From Geomobilibacter sp964431365 (GTDB lineage Bacteria; Desulfobacterota; Desulfuromonadia; Geobacterales; DSM-12255): 64,000 bases of DNA. The DNA is taken from positions 1-64,000 of the forward strand of contig CAYSJJ010000012.1 in assembly GCA_964431365.1 (NCBI GenBank), given 5' to 3'. A program made the translations under genes and the position numbers. This document shows positions 1-8,304 of this stretch, piece by piece (the stretch's first letter is position 1; every line of letters begins with the position of its first letter). The notes below the pieces were generated by a model. That model searched no databases, was not told the origin of the DNA, and saw only the letters and a program-made list of their open reading frames with translations.

Positions 1-473
1 GGATAGAGCCGGAAGAGTTGGTCGGCCACACACGCCGGCTTGCTCTCCCCTTCGATCTCAACCGTGATCCGACAGGCTATCTGCACCCCGCCATGGACCT
101 CCTCGACGCCGGCGACCGTTGTCCGTGCACGGAGCCGCGCCCCAACCACCACCGGCGCCGGGAACCGGACCCGCTCGAGACCGTAATTGACCCGCAGGCG
201 CATGCCGGGATAGTTCCGCTCGAACGAACCAGGGGCATTGCTCTCGGTCAGCAAGGGGAGGAGCGACAGGGTCAGGAAGCCGTGGGCGACCGTGGCACCG
301 TACGGGGACTCGCGTCGTGCCCGCTCCCGATCGATATGGATCCACTGCTGGTCGCCGGTCACCCTGGCAAAGCCGTCGATCCTCTCCTGGTCCACTACGA
401 GCCAGGAGCCGACGTGGATCTCCGTGCCGATCCTTTCCCGGTACGTAACAAGCAGCTGCTGCACCGCGCTCAC
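1..473 (-). CDS. MaoC-like (R)-hydratase domain protein, 3' end cut by window
   Basis: The 157 visible codons read as a hot-dog fold MaoC dehydratase. The hallmark region is visible as DQQWIHID followed about 20 residues later by GATVAHGFLTLSLLP, matching the D-x4-H active site and hydratase segment of the family. Such proteins hydrate (R)-enoyl-CoA thioesters in the cytosol in fatty-acid or acyl-CoA metabolism. The start is a GTG at 473-471, chosen because it follows an AAGGGGGTG ribosome-binding site and overlaps the stop of the upstream S4 gene by 4 bp (GTGA). The frame stays open to base 1, so the C-terminus is missing. The family is clear; the substrate is not visible. Confidence 0.8.
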   Translation of the reverse strand, partial: MSAVQQLLVTYRERIGTEIHVGSWLVVDQERIDGFARVTGDQQWIHIDRERARRESPYGATVAHGFLTLSLLPLLTESNAPGSFERNYPGMRLRVNYGLERVRFPAPVVVGARLRARTTVAGVEEVHGGVQIACRITVEIEGESKPACVADQLFRLY

Positions 474-682
474 GGTTCACCCCCTTCTTCGACGCAGTAG
501 CAGTGGCCTGCCACCTCTACCCGATCGCCGGGCCTGAGCTTCCTCCCGCGTCGTTGCTCTACCTGGCCGTTTACCAGCACTTCGCCGTCGGCGATGATCA
601 CCTTTGCCTCACCGCCGGAGCCGACCGCATTGACCGCCTTGAGGAAGCTGTCCAGCTTTATGAATTCCGTCGATATCTCCAT
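470..682 (-). CDS. small S4-domain RNA-binding protein (YbcJ-like)
   Basis: A 70-residue protein made of little more than one S4 RNA-binding fold. It carries the typical FIKLDSFLKAV start, the VNGQVEQRRGRKL core and a basic turn followed by GDRVEV. Family members resemble E. coli YbcJ and probably bind structured RNA; a specific role is not established. The ATG at 682 is preceded by GAGGGGG at good spacing; an extended upstream reading lacks such a site. The stop overlaps the GTG of the MaoC gene, so the two are translationally coupled. Confidence 0.8.
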   Translation of the reverse strand: MEISTEFIKLDSFLKAVNAVGSGGEAKVIIADGEVLVNGQVEQRRGRKLRPGDRVEVAGHCYCVEEGGEP

Positions 683-786
683 CGTCCCCCCTCGGGCCAC
701 CATCCGTTCTGCGGGGTGACCGGTAGCCATAGTAGAGCACAACCCGGGCAAGTTCAAGGGGTTCCTGGCGATTCATGAAGCCGGCC

Positions 787-814
787 TTGACAGCTAATTA
801 GAAATTGCTAAAAT
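787..814 (+). promoter_or_regulatory. sigma-70-type promoter of the corrinoid operon
   Basis: TTGACA at 787-792 and TAAAAT at 809-814 are separated by 16 bp, upstream of the corrinoid gene. Transcription would begin near 821, giving a leader of about 50 nt. Confidence 0.65.
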
Positions 815-870
815 ATCCGATACCTGTCGATTATCCAGCTCAGTCCGCCCAGGAAGGTGCGGCCCAAACC

Positions 871-1548
871 ATGGCAACCACCCCTCTCAGTCACATCGCT
901 ACTGATTTTTTCGATGCCCTGTTCGACACGGATCGCATCAAGGCGCTTTCGGTCATCAATCGTGCCCTCGCCAGGAAGGTATCGCCCGAGGATCTGGTCT
1001 TCTCCGTGGTCCTGCCGGGGATCGAACGGATGACCGAATCGCTGGTCGGCATGGAGAATACCAACCTGTCCCAGCACTTCATCGCCTCCCAGATCTGCGA
1101 AGAGGTCATCGACCTGCTCCTCCCGGTGTTCAGGGGGGCGCCGACCTTTCACGGGACCGTGATCCTCGGTGCTTCATGTGGCGACTTCCACGGACTCGGC
1201 AAGAAGATCGTCCGCGGCTGTCTGCGCGCCAGTCTCTTTTCGGTGATCGACCTGGGGATCAATGTCCCGGCGGAACGGTTCGTGGACGAGGCGGTCAGCC
1301 AGAAGGCGGCGATCATCGGCGTCTCCTCAATGATGGTCCACACGGCGCTGAGCGACCAGGGCCCGCGCCGCGTGCGGCAACTGCTGCAGGAGCGGGGATT
1401 GGAGCGGGAGATCAAACTGGTGGTCGGCGGTGCACCGTACAAGTTCGATCCTGACCTCTACCGGAAGGTCGGCGCCGATGCGTGGGGGGAAAGCGGCATG
1501 GAGGCGGTACGGGTGATCACGCAGATTTTGGGAGGGCAAAAGCCATGA
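871..1548 (+). CDS. corrinoid (B12-binding) protein of the methyltransferase type
   Basis: A 225-residue protein with an N-terminal helical cap (about residues 1-85) and a C-terminal B12-binding Rossmann domain. GDFHGLG carries the D-x-H-x2-G motif whose histidine is the lower axial cobalt ligand, followed by GVSSMM and VVGGAPYKFDP. It is the corrinoid shuttle type that accepts a methyl group from a substrate methyltransferase. The ATG at 871 has AGGAAGGTG about 11 bp upstream and gives a normal family length. The stop overlaps the next ATG (ATGA). It is the first gene of a four-gene operon ending in a histidine kinase, so a sensory rather than purely catabolic role is possible (inference). 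Confidence 0.88.
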   Translation: MATTPLSHIATDFFDALFDTDRIKALSVINRALARKVSPEDLVFSVVLPGIERMTESLVGMENTNLSQHFIASQICEEVIDLLLPVFRGAPTFHGTVILGASCGDFHGLGKKIVRGCLRASLFSVIDLGINVPAERFVDEAVSQKAAIIGVSSMMVHTALSDQGPRRVRQLLQERGLEREIKLVVGGAPYKFDPDLYRKVGADAWGESGMEAVRVITQILGGQKP

Positions 1549-2591
1549 CCGGTACGGAGCGCTTTGGCGCCCTCATGGCCGGCAGGCTGCCGGACCGGGT
1601 GCCGCAGATCTGCAACCTCTGCGAACATGGTGCCCGCATCCTCGGCATGCCGATCGAGGAGTACTACGCCTCGCCGGAGCATGTGGCCGAAGGTCAGCTC
1701 CGTCTCAGGGAACGGTTCGGCTACGACACCCTGCTGGGATTCTACCATGTGGCCAAGGAGGCCGAGATGCTCGGCTGCCGCCGACTGATCTATGCCGACG
1801 ACGGCCCCCCCAATGTTGGCCATCTGGTGCTCGACAGCAGTGGGCAGATCGAAGCCTTCCCGATCCCCGAGCACCTGGGCGACAACCGGCACTGCCGCGA
1901 TGTGAGCCGCTGCATACGGCTCCTCAAGGCTGAGGCCAACGGCAGGTACCCGGTGCTCGCCGCCATGACCGCTTCGTTTTCGCTCCCCCCCATCCTGATC
2001 GGGATGGACCGGTGGCTCACCCTGCTGTTCAATGGCCCGGAATCCCTCTGCCGGGAGCTGCTGGAGAAGTGCTCCCTGTTCTGCAGACGCTACCTGGCCG
2101 AACTCCGGCTGGCTGGCGCCGATCTCGTCGCCTATGTGAATCCGGTCGCCTCAGCGACCTTTCTCAGCGATCGCCAGTTTACAGAACTGGCGCTACCCTG
2201 GGTGAAGCGGGACTTCGCCGACGGACGGGTGGGTGACATCGTCTATTTCAACGGCGGCGGGCGGATTGGGCCGCAGATTCCCCGCCTTGCCGACGCCGTC
2301 CCCTTTGCCGCCTACTATCTGAGTCCCCAGGACGATATCGGGCAGGCCAAGGCCGACGTCGCCGGGAAGGCACTGATCGTCGGCACCATCAACGATGTGC
2401 GGCTCCTGGAGTGGGACGCCGCGGCCATTGACCGTGAGGTGGACCGCATAATGGCGGCGGGAGCGCCCGGCGGGGGATTCGCGTTCGGTACGCTCCTGAC
2501 CCCCTATCTGGTTAGCGAGGAGAAGATCGATCTCCTCCTGCAGGCGGCCAGCCGTCACGGGAGCTATGCCGGCAGGGCGGCAGGGGGGTGA
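1545..2591 (+). CDS. UroD/MtaA-superfamily protein lacking the zinc ligands
   Basis: A 348-residue protein of the uroporphyrinogen decarboxylase / methylcobamide:CoM methyltransferase superfamily, with the expected barrel length. In MtaA-type enzymes a His-x-Cys pair and a later Cys bind the catalytic zinc. Here the corresponding region reads YFNGGG (about residue 235) and the C-terminal loop reads GGGFAFGTLL, so none of the three ligands is evident by eye. It also lacks the arginine-rich start of true UroD. It is either a divergent methyl-transfer enzyme or a binding partner of the corrinoid protein. Start and stop overlap both neighbours by about 4 bp. The family call is firm; the activity is open. 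Confidence 0.82.
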   Translation: MTGTERFGALMAGRLPDRVPQICNLCEHGARILGMPIEEYYASPEHVAEGQLRLRERFGYDTLLGFYHVAKEAEMLGCRRLIYADDGPPNVGHLVLDSSGQIEAFPIPEHLGDNRHCRDVSRCIRLLKAEANGRYPVLAAMTASFSLPPILIGMDRWLTLLFNGPESLCRELLEKCSLFCRRYLAELRLAGADLVAYVNPVASATFLSDRQFTELALPWVKRDFADGRVGDIVYFNGGGRIGPQIPRLADAVPFAAYYLSPQDDIGQAKADVAGKALIVGTINDVRLLEWDAAAIDREVDRIMAAGAPGGGFAFGTLLTPYLVSEEKIDLLLQAASRHGSYAGRAAGG

Positions 2592-2593
2592 CC

Positions 2594-3190
2594 ATGCCGG
2601 TGACAGGGACCGAATCCCCGCTCCTGGTCGGCTGCGGCATCCTGCAGACGGAAATCCTCTTTCTGATCGAAAAGAACCGTTGGCAGCTGGATACCGTCTT
2701 CCTCCCCTCATCTCTGCACGTGGATTTCGCACAGTTGGAGAATGCCCTGAGAAAGGCACTGGCGCTCTACCCCGACCGGCGGAAGATAGTCTTCTACGGC
2801 ACCTGCCACCCGCTGATGGCCTCTCTGCTCGGTGACGGGCCCGTGGTCCGGACCGAGGGGCAGAACTGCATCGACATGCTGCTCGGCACCGAACGCTTCA
2901 TTCACGAACTCTCCGCCGGCGCCTTTTTTCTTCTACAGGAGTGGGCGGAACACTGGGAGCAGGTGATCTACCCGGTCTTCGGGACCAACCCCGCAGCCAT
3001 CAAGGCACTTTTCTCCAGCGAGCATAGGCGGCTCCTCGCTATCAGAACCCCCTGTTCGCCCGACTTCACCGCCAAGGCCCGGACCGTGGCAGAGATCACC
3101 GGCCTCCCCCTGGAGTGGATCGACGTGACCCTCGACCACCTGGAACTCTGCCTGAACAGCGCGCTGGGGCGCCTCGAAGAGATCCCATGA
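2594..3190 (+). CDS. DUF1638 family protein
   Basis: A protein of about 198 residues matching DUF1638, a family commonly found beside corrinoid proteins and corrinoid methyltransferases but without assigned activity. Visible features are a hydrophobic start (LLVGCGILQTEI), a GTCHPLMASLL segment, TEGQNCIDMLLG and an aromatic middle. Cysteines sit in GCGIL, GTCHP and QNCID. An in-frame GTG at 2588 overlaps the previous stop and could be the true start; the ATG at 2594 has the better-placed GGGGG site. The stop overlaps the kinase ATG. Its conserved linkage to corrinoid enzymes suggests a role in their assembly, activation or sensing. Confidence 0.78.
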   Translation: MPVTGTESPLLVGCGILQTEILFLIEKNRWQLDTVFLPSSLHVDFAQLENALRKALALYPDRRKIVFYGTCHPLMASLLGDGPVVRTEGQNCIDMLLGTERFIHELSAGAFFLLQEWAEHWEQVIYPVFGTNPAAIKALFSSEHRRLLAIRTPCSPDFTAKARTVAEITGLPLEWIDVTLDHLELCLNSALGRLEEIP

Positions 3191-4536
3191 CCGACACCAC
3201 CGACACTATGCACGATGAAATCAGACAGCTGAAGGAGCGGCTGGAGGGTCTGGCCAGGGCCAAGGCGCAGCTCGAACTGAAGCTGGGCATGCTCGAACGG
3301 CTCACTCTGGGGCACGGCCTGGACGAGACGGTGCAGAATATCCTGGATATCCTGATGGAGACCATCGGAGCGGCGGATATCTCGGTCTATTACCGCCTCG
3401 GCGAAGCCTGGCACTGCAAGGGGCTGTTCGCGGAGACGGTCTGTACGGGCGACCCCGACGACCCGACGCTCCTTCAGGCCGTCGGCAGCCGTGCCTTTGT
3501 TCGGAAGAGCGCCGAGCCGCTGGGCGGCATCGCCAGCGAAAACTGGTATTTTCCCCTGTTGTACCAGGAGTCGGTGGTCGGTGTGGTCCGGATGCACGGC
3601 ATGCTCCTGACCAGGCCGAACATACAGGAGGATCTGGAGCAATTCTGCCGCTACGGGGCCCTGGTGCTCCATAACGCCATCAACAACTACCAGGACCTGG
3701 TCAGGCTCAATGCCGAGCTGGAACAGCGGGTAAGCGAGCGGACCGCTCAGCTGGCCTCAGCAAACCAGGCCCTGACCAGGGAGATCGAGCAGCGGCGGCA
3801 GGCACAGGAGGAGATCGGTCAGTTGAACGAAGGGCTGGTCAGACAGAAAAGCGCTCTGGAGGTGGCGAACCGTGAGCTTGAGTCGTTCAGCTATTCGGTT
3901 TCCCACGACCTCAGGGCGCCCCTGCGCCACATAAGCGGCTTTGTAGGCGCGCTCCTGGAAGATTACGGCAACGAGCTCAACCCCACGGCCCATGACTATC
4001 TGCAACGGGTCGTGACCGCCAGCGAGAAGATGGGGGATCTCATCGATGCCCTGCTGAAACTCTCCCGGCTCAGCAGGGGGGAAATGGTCATCAACCGACT
4101 TGACCTGAGCGCCATGGCGCGGGAAATCGTCACGGCCCTGCACGCTGCCGACCCCGACCGGCAGGTCCGGGTGACCATAGCCGACAACATCACGGCCGAT
4201 GGCGATGAGACCCTTCTGCGCGCCGCCCTGGAGAACCTGCTGGCCAATGCCTGGAAATATACCAGGCGGAGCGAGGCACCGGCCATCGAGTTCGGCTCCT
4301 ACCAGGAGGGGCGCCGAACCGTCTGCTATGTCCGCGACAACGGCGCCGGCTTCGATATGGCCTACGCCGGCAAACTGTTCGGTGCCTTCCAACGGCTCCA
4401 CCGCCAGGAAGAGTATGAAGGGGTCGGCATCGGTCTCGCCACGGTGCAGCGGATCGTCCACCGCCACGGAGGTTCGGTCTGGGCGGAAGGGAAGGTCGGC
4501 GAGGGGGCGACGTTTTACTTCACCCTCACTCCGTGA
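3187..4536 (+). CDS. soluble GAF-type sensor histidine kinase of the corrinoid operon
   Basis: A 449-residue kinase without membrane segments. After a short coiled coil comes a GAF-like sensor region (about 40-160), a long coiled coil (165-235), then HisKA with the phospho-accepting histidine in SVSHDLRAP (about residue 240). The ATPase domain shows the N box NLLANAWKYT, DNGAGFDM and GVGIGLATV. No response regulator is adjacent. The ATG overlaps the DUF1638 stop (ATGA), so it is co-translated with the corrinoid module. It probably reports on that module or its substrate; the signal is unknown. Confidence 0.88.
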   Translation: MTDTTDTMHDEIRQLKERLEGLARAKAQLELKLGMLERLTLGHGLDETVQNILDILMETIGAADISVYYRLGEAWHCKGLFAETVCTGDPDDPTLLQAVGSRAFVRKSAEPLGGIASENWYFPLLYQESVVGVVRMHGMLLTRPNIQEDLEQFCRYGALVLHNAINNYQDLVRLNAELEQRVSERTAQLASANQALTREIEQRRQAQEEIGQLNEGLVRQKSALEVANRELESFSYSVSHDLRAPLRHISGFVGALLEDYGNELNPTAHDYLQRVVTASEKMGDLIDALLKLSRLSRGEMVINRLDLSAMAREIVTALHAADPDRQVRVTIADNITADGDETLLRAALENLLANAWKYTRRSEAPAIEFGSYQEGRRTVCYVRDNGAGFDMAYAGKLFGAFQRLHRQEEYEGVGIGLATVQRIVHRHGGSVWAEGKVGEGATFYFTLTP

Positions 4537-4634
4537 GGGGCGAACGTGAGAGTTCCCGGCCCCCCTTTCCAATTGCTTTCCAACGGCAAACCGATTAGCA
4601 TACCCGCCGGTAACCAACCACCGGAGGGTCCTCC

Positions 4635-6053
4635 GTGAAAGTCCTTTTCGTCCATCCGTACGGCAGCAACTGGATGGGCACCGGCAAAGACATCACCACC
4701 ATATTCAATCTCATGCCACCACTCGGCATGATGAGTATTGCCGCATTCCTCGAACAGCGCGGGATCGGGACCGAGATCATCGACTGTTACGCCAGCCCCA
4801 TGCCGGCGGAGGCGCTGGTGGCCGAGATCGTGCGTCGCGCCCCGGACGTGGTCGGCTTCTCCTGCACCACCTCGTCGTTCCTGGAAGGATACGGCATCGC
4901 CGCCCTGCTCAAGGAGCGGGCGCCGGACATCGTCACCGTGTTCGGGGGGGCCCACGCCTGCTCGGCCGGAGTGGGTCTGCTGGACCGTTTTCCGGCCATC
5001 GACTACCTGGTGATCGGCGAGGGGGAGCAGACGTTCTTCGAACTGGTGGCTGCCGGCTGCCGCAACGTTGAAACGATTCCCGGCGTCGGCTACCGGAATG
5101 AGGGGGTCGGCACCCTGTCCGGCGTCAGGGAGTTGATCCCCGACCTGGACAGCCTCCCCTTCCCGGCCTATCACCGGCTCCCCCAGTTCCCGAGGCGGTA
5201 CACCCTGCCGCTCTTCAGCTTCCCCACGGCACCCAACACCAGCATCATCTCCAGCCGCGGCTGTCCCTACCAGTGCTCCTACTGCGACCGCTCGGTTTTT
5301 TCCCGCGGCTTTCGCTTCAACTCGCCCGAGTACATCGTCGAGCACCTGAAGATGCTGCACAGGGAGTACGGCATCCGCCACGTCTTCTTCTACGACGACC
5401 TCTTCACCACCGACCGGAGCCGCGTGGCCCGCTTCTGCGAGCTGAAGGAGCGGGAGCAGTTGCCGGTCACCTACAACTGCATCGCCCGGCTGGAGCATGT
5501 GGATGCCGAGCTGTTGCAACTGCTGAAGCGTTCCGGCTGCTGGCAGGTCAACTTCGGCATCGAGTCCGGCGACCCGGAGGTCATCAAGAAGCACCGCAAG
5601 TTTTACGGGCTGGACGAGGTGCAGCAGAAGCTCGCCATGGTCAGGAAGACCGGTATGAGGGTGAAGGGGCTCTTCATGGTGGGGCTGCCGGGCGAGACCG
5701 AGGAGTCTATCCGCCGGACCATCGACTACGCCCTCCACCTCCCCCTGGACGAGATCAACGTCACCAAGTTCACCCCCTTTCCCGGGGCGCCGGTCTACGC
5801 GACCATCCGCGAGCATGGGGAATTCAACGAGGAATGGCCCCTGATGAACTGCGTGAACTTCGTCTTCATCCCCCACGGCATGACGAAAGACCAGCTGGAG
5901 CGGCTCTACAACGAGTTCATCAGCCGCTTCTACCGCCGCAGCCGCATCCACTGGGGCTACACCACCATGCTCTGGAAATCGCCCCAGAGCGTGGCGATGT
6001 TCCTGCGGAACCTGCCGGAGATCCTGCGATTCGAATTGAAGCAGAAGTGGTGA
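4635..6053 (+). CDS. B12-binding-domain radical SAM protein
   Basis: A 472-residue class B radical SAM protein. An N-terminal cobalamin-binding Rossmann domain (about 1-150; KVLFVHPYG start, PPLGMMSIAAFLE, VFGGAHA, GEGEQTF) precedes a radical SAM barrel with CPYQCSYC binding the [4Fe-4S] cluster. Typical FGIESGDPEV and GLFMVGLPGETEE motifs follow. Family members methylate unactivated carbons or modify lipids, cofactors and natural products; the substrate cannot be told here. The GTG start is 8 bp after GGAGGG. It is separated from the kinase operon by 98 bp. Confidence 0.9.
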   Translation: MKVLFVHPYGSNWMGTGKDITTIFNLMPPLGMMSIAAFLEQRGIGTEIIDCYASPMPAEALVAEIVRRAPDVVGFSCTTSSFLEGYGIAALLKERAPDIVTVFGGAHACSAGVGLLDRFPAIDYLVIGEGEQTFFELVAAGCRNVETIPGVGYRNEGVGTLSGVRELIPDLDSLPFPAYHRLPQFPRRYTLPLFSFPTAPNTSIISSRGCPYQCSYCDRSVFSRGFRFNSPEYIVEHLKMLHREYGIRHVFFYDDLFTTDRSRVARFCELKEREQLPVTYNCIARLEHVDAELLQLLKRSGCWQVNFGIESGDPEVIKKHRKFYGLDEVQQKLAMVRKTGMRVKGLFMVGLPGETEESIRRTIDYALHLPLDEINVTKFTPFPGAPVYATIREHGEFNEEWPLMNCVNFVFIPHGMTKDQLERLYNEFISRFYRRSRIHWGYTTMLWKSPQSVAMFLRNLPEILRFELKQKW

Positions 6054-6116
6054 GAGACGGCTGCTGCTCGGGCAGATTCGCTCCACAAGACAGACGGTCC
6101 TCACCTGGTGGTGAGA

Positions 6117-8156
6117 TCAGAGGGTGAAGAAGAAGGTCGCCCCCTTGTCTACCTCGGCCTCGAACCAGAGCGTGCCGCCGTGCCGGTCGATGACGCTCCG
6201 GACGATCGCCAGGCCGACGCCGGTCCCCTCGAACTCCTCGTTCCGGTGCAGCCGCTGGAACATGCCGAAGAGCTTGCCCGCATGCTCCATGTTGAAACCG
6301 GCGCCGTTGTCGCGGACAAAGTAGACGATCCGGCCGTCCCGCTCCTCGGCGCCGATCTCGATGCGGGCCGTCTCCTTTTTGCGGGTGTACTTGAGGGCAT
6401 TGGCCAGCAGGTTCAGGTACACCTGGTGCAGCAGCACCGGATCCGCCTGGCAGGAGGGGAGCTCACCGGTAACGATCTCGATGGAGCGCCCCGCCCGCTC
6501 GGCTTCCAACTCGGCCAGGGCGGTGCAGACGATCTGGGCGGGATGGACGGTCTGTTTCGTGATCTGCTGACGGCTCACGCGGGCAAAGAGGAGCAGGTCG
6601 TCGATCAGTTGCCCCAGCTGGCTGGAACCGTGCGCTATGCGGGTGAGATACCCTCTGGCATCGTCGGGAAGTTGGGCCCCGTACTCTTCCGCAAGGACCT
6701 GGGCAAAGCCGTTCATGGTCCGGAGCGGGGCCCGCAGGTCGTGCGCCACGGTGTAGGAGAATGCCTCCAGTTCCCGGTTCGCCCTTGCCAACTCGGCGGT
6801 TCGCGCCTCGACCCTGGTTTCGAGTTCGGCATTGAGCGTTCGCACCCGCTCCTCCGAGCGTTCCCGTTCTCTCCTGATCCGGATGGAAACGATGCCGAAG
6901 GCGAGGGATTGGGCGATTTCCGTCAGGAGGTCGACCTCTGCCGGGGCAAACGCGAACGGCGTCGAGGCATAGAGGTTCAGAATACCCATAACCCCCTCCC
7001 CGGTCTTGAGAGGGAAGGCGGCCGACGAGGCAAAGCCCCGCTTGAGGGCCTCACCGCGCCAGGGAGCGAAGCGCGCATCGGTCGAGATATCGTCGCAGAG
7101 TGCCGCCTCGCCGGTGCAGAGCGCCGTGCCGGTGGGGCCGTGACCTCGCTCGATGTCGGCCGAGGATATTTGGAGGGTCTCAAGATAACCGTCGTCGAAA
7201 CCGGCCTGGGCCACCGGCCGGACGGCCCGCTCTTCGCCCGGCTCGGCCAGTCCCACCCAGACCAGTTTGTAGCCGCAGTCCTCGACGATGATGGAGCAGG
7301 CCTTGGTCAGGAGGATCCGTTCGTCCGGCGTGTGCATGACCAGCTGGCTGCAGTGGCTCAGAGCGCGGTAGGCACGGTTGGTCCTCGTCAGCAGGCGGTC
7401 GGCCTCCTCCCGCTCCCTGATCCGCTGAAGGAGATTGCGGGTTCCGGCCCGGATACCGACCGCGCCGAACAGCCAGAGGCTGCCGTGAACCATGGTGACC
7501 GTAGCGTAATACTGCCGTGCGGCACGCCAATAGGGGGCCATCGGTACCGAGACACTGATGCCGCCGCGGATGTCCCCCACCTTGTAACCCTGCCGGGCGT
7601 GGCATTTCAGGCATTGCGTCTCGGTTTTCATCGGCCGCATGAGTCGTAAGAAGGGCCTCCCGTTGAGTTGTTCCAGGGAGCTGACCTCCGTGCTCCCCGT
7701 CTCGAAGGCCTTGAGGGCGGCCGTTTCCCACGGGTCGGGAGCGTTCTCCGGCCGGATCGGCTTCAGGCTGGTGATATGGGCCTCGGTCCCGCGCTGCTGG
7801 TGCGCCAGTTCGTGCACCTGGCGGGTCATGTAGGCGGGGTTGATGAGGGTCAGTCGCCGGCCGGTCGGGGTTGTGATGTCCCGCTCCGGAATGTCGTAAA
7901 GATGCGGGTTGGGGGGGGTCTTGTCGGTGATCGGCGCATAGACTCCACCATGGCCGGCAGCCCAGCGACGGTAGATCAGATCTTTATCGAAGCTGAGGCG
8001 CGCCTCGATGCGGGCATGTTCCATGGTCTCCTGGCGTTCGCTGACGATCTCCCAGACCAGAAAGCCGCCGACAATGAGCGTCCAGAGTGCGAGTATCACG
8101 TAAGCATAGCGACGCATCTGGCTGGTGTAGGAGGTGTCGCTGTGGTTCATGTCCAT
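6117..8156 (-). CDS. membrane sensor histidine kinase with periplasmic c-heme domain and GAF
   Basis: A 679-residue kinase. A membrane segment (about 15-38) precedes a periplasmic DUF3365/Tll0287-like domain with a heme-c attachment site CLKCH (about residue 182) and IRGGISVSVPM. A second membrane segment, a GAF domain, a coiled coil, HisKA (TVAHDLRAP, about 467) and an ATPase domain (DNGAGFNM, GTGVGLAIV) follow. The covalent heme suggests redox or gas sensing at the outer face of the inner membrane. The start at 8156 follows GTGGGGGCACC; an ATG six bases later is an alternative. No partner regulator is adjacent. Confidence 0.88.
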   Translation of the reverse strand: MDMNHSDTSYTSQMRRYAYVILALWTLIVGGFLVWEIVSERQETMEHARIEARLSFDKDLIYRRWAAGHGGVYAPITDKTPPNPHLYDIPERDITTPTGRRLTLINPAYMTRQVHELAHQQRGTEAHITSLKPIRPENAPDPWETAALKAFETGSTEVSSLEQLNGRPFLRLMRPMKTETQCLKCHARQGYKVGDIRGGISVSVPMAPYWRAARQYYATVTMVHGSLWLFGAVGIRAGTRNLLQRIREREEADRLLTRTNRAYRALSHCSQLVMHTPDERILLTKACSIIVEDCGYKLVWVGLAEPGEERAVRPVAQAGFDDGYLETLQISSADIERGHGPTGTALCTGEAALCDDISTDARFAPWRGEALKRGFASSAAFPLKTGEGVMGILNLYASTPFAFAPAEVDLLTEIAQSLAFGIVSIRIRRERERSEERVRTLNAELETRVEARTAELARANRELEAFSYTVAHDLRAPLRTMNGFAQVLAEEYGAQLPDDARGYLTRIAHGSSQLGQLIDDLLLFARVSRQQITKQTVHPAQIVCTALAELEAERAGRSIEIVTGELPSCQADPVLLHQVYLNLLANALKYTRKKETARIEIGAEERDGRIVYFVRDNGAGFNMEHAGKLFGMFQRLHRNEEFEGTGVGLAIVRSVIDRHGGTLWFEAEVDKGATFFFTL

Positions 8157-8304
8157 GGATGGTGCCCCCACGTTTCTTGCCCGCACCACGTCACGGGCGA
8201 CGACCGTGCAAGTATACCAGCTGCAACGGGAAATGCATGAAGTCTGCGGCGGGCAATGCCGGCGCCGTGATGTCACCGCCAGCGGTGGCCAAGGGGAGAT
8301 GACC

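Noticed and set aside
58..480. 140-residue leftward frame beginning MNRERG at 480
   Set aside because: It is in a different frame from the MaoC protein, is arginine/glycine-rich and has no domain. The GTG at 473 opens the conserved frame.
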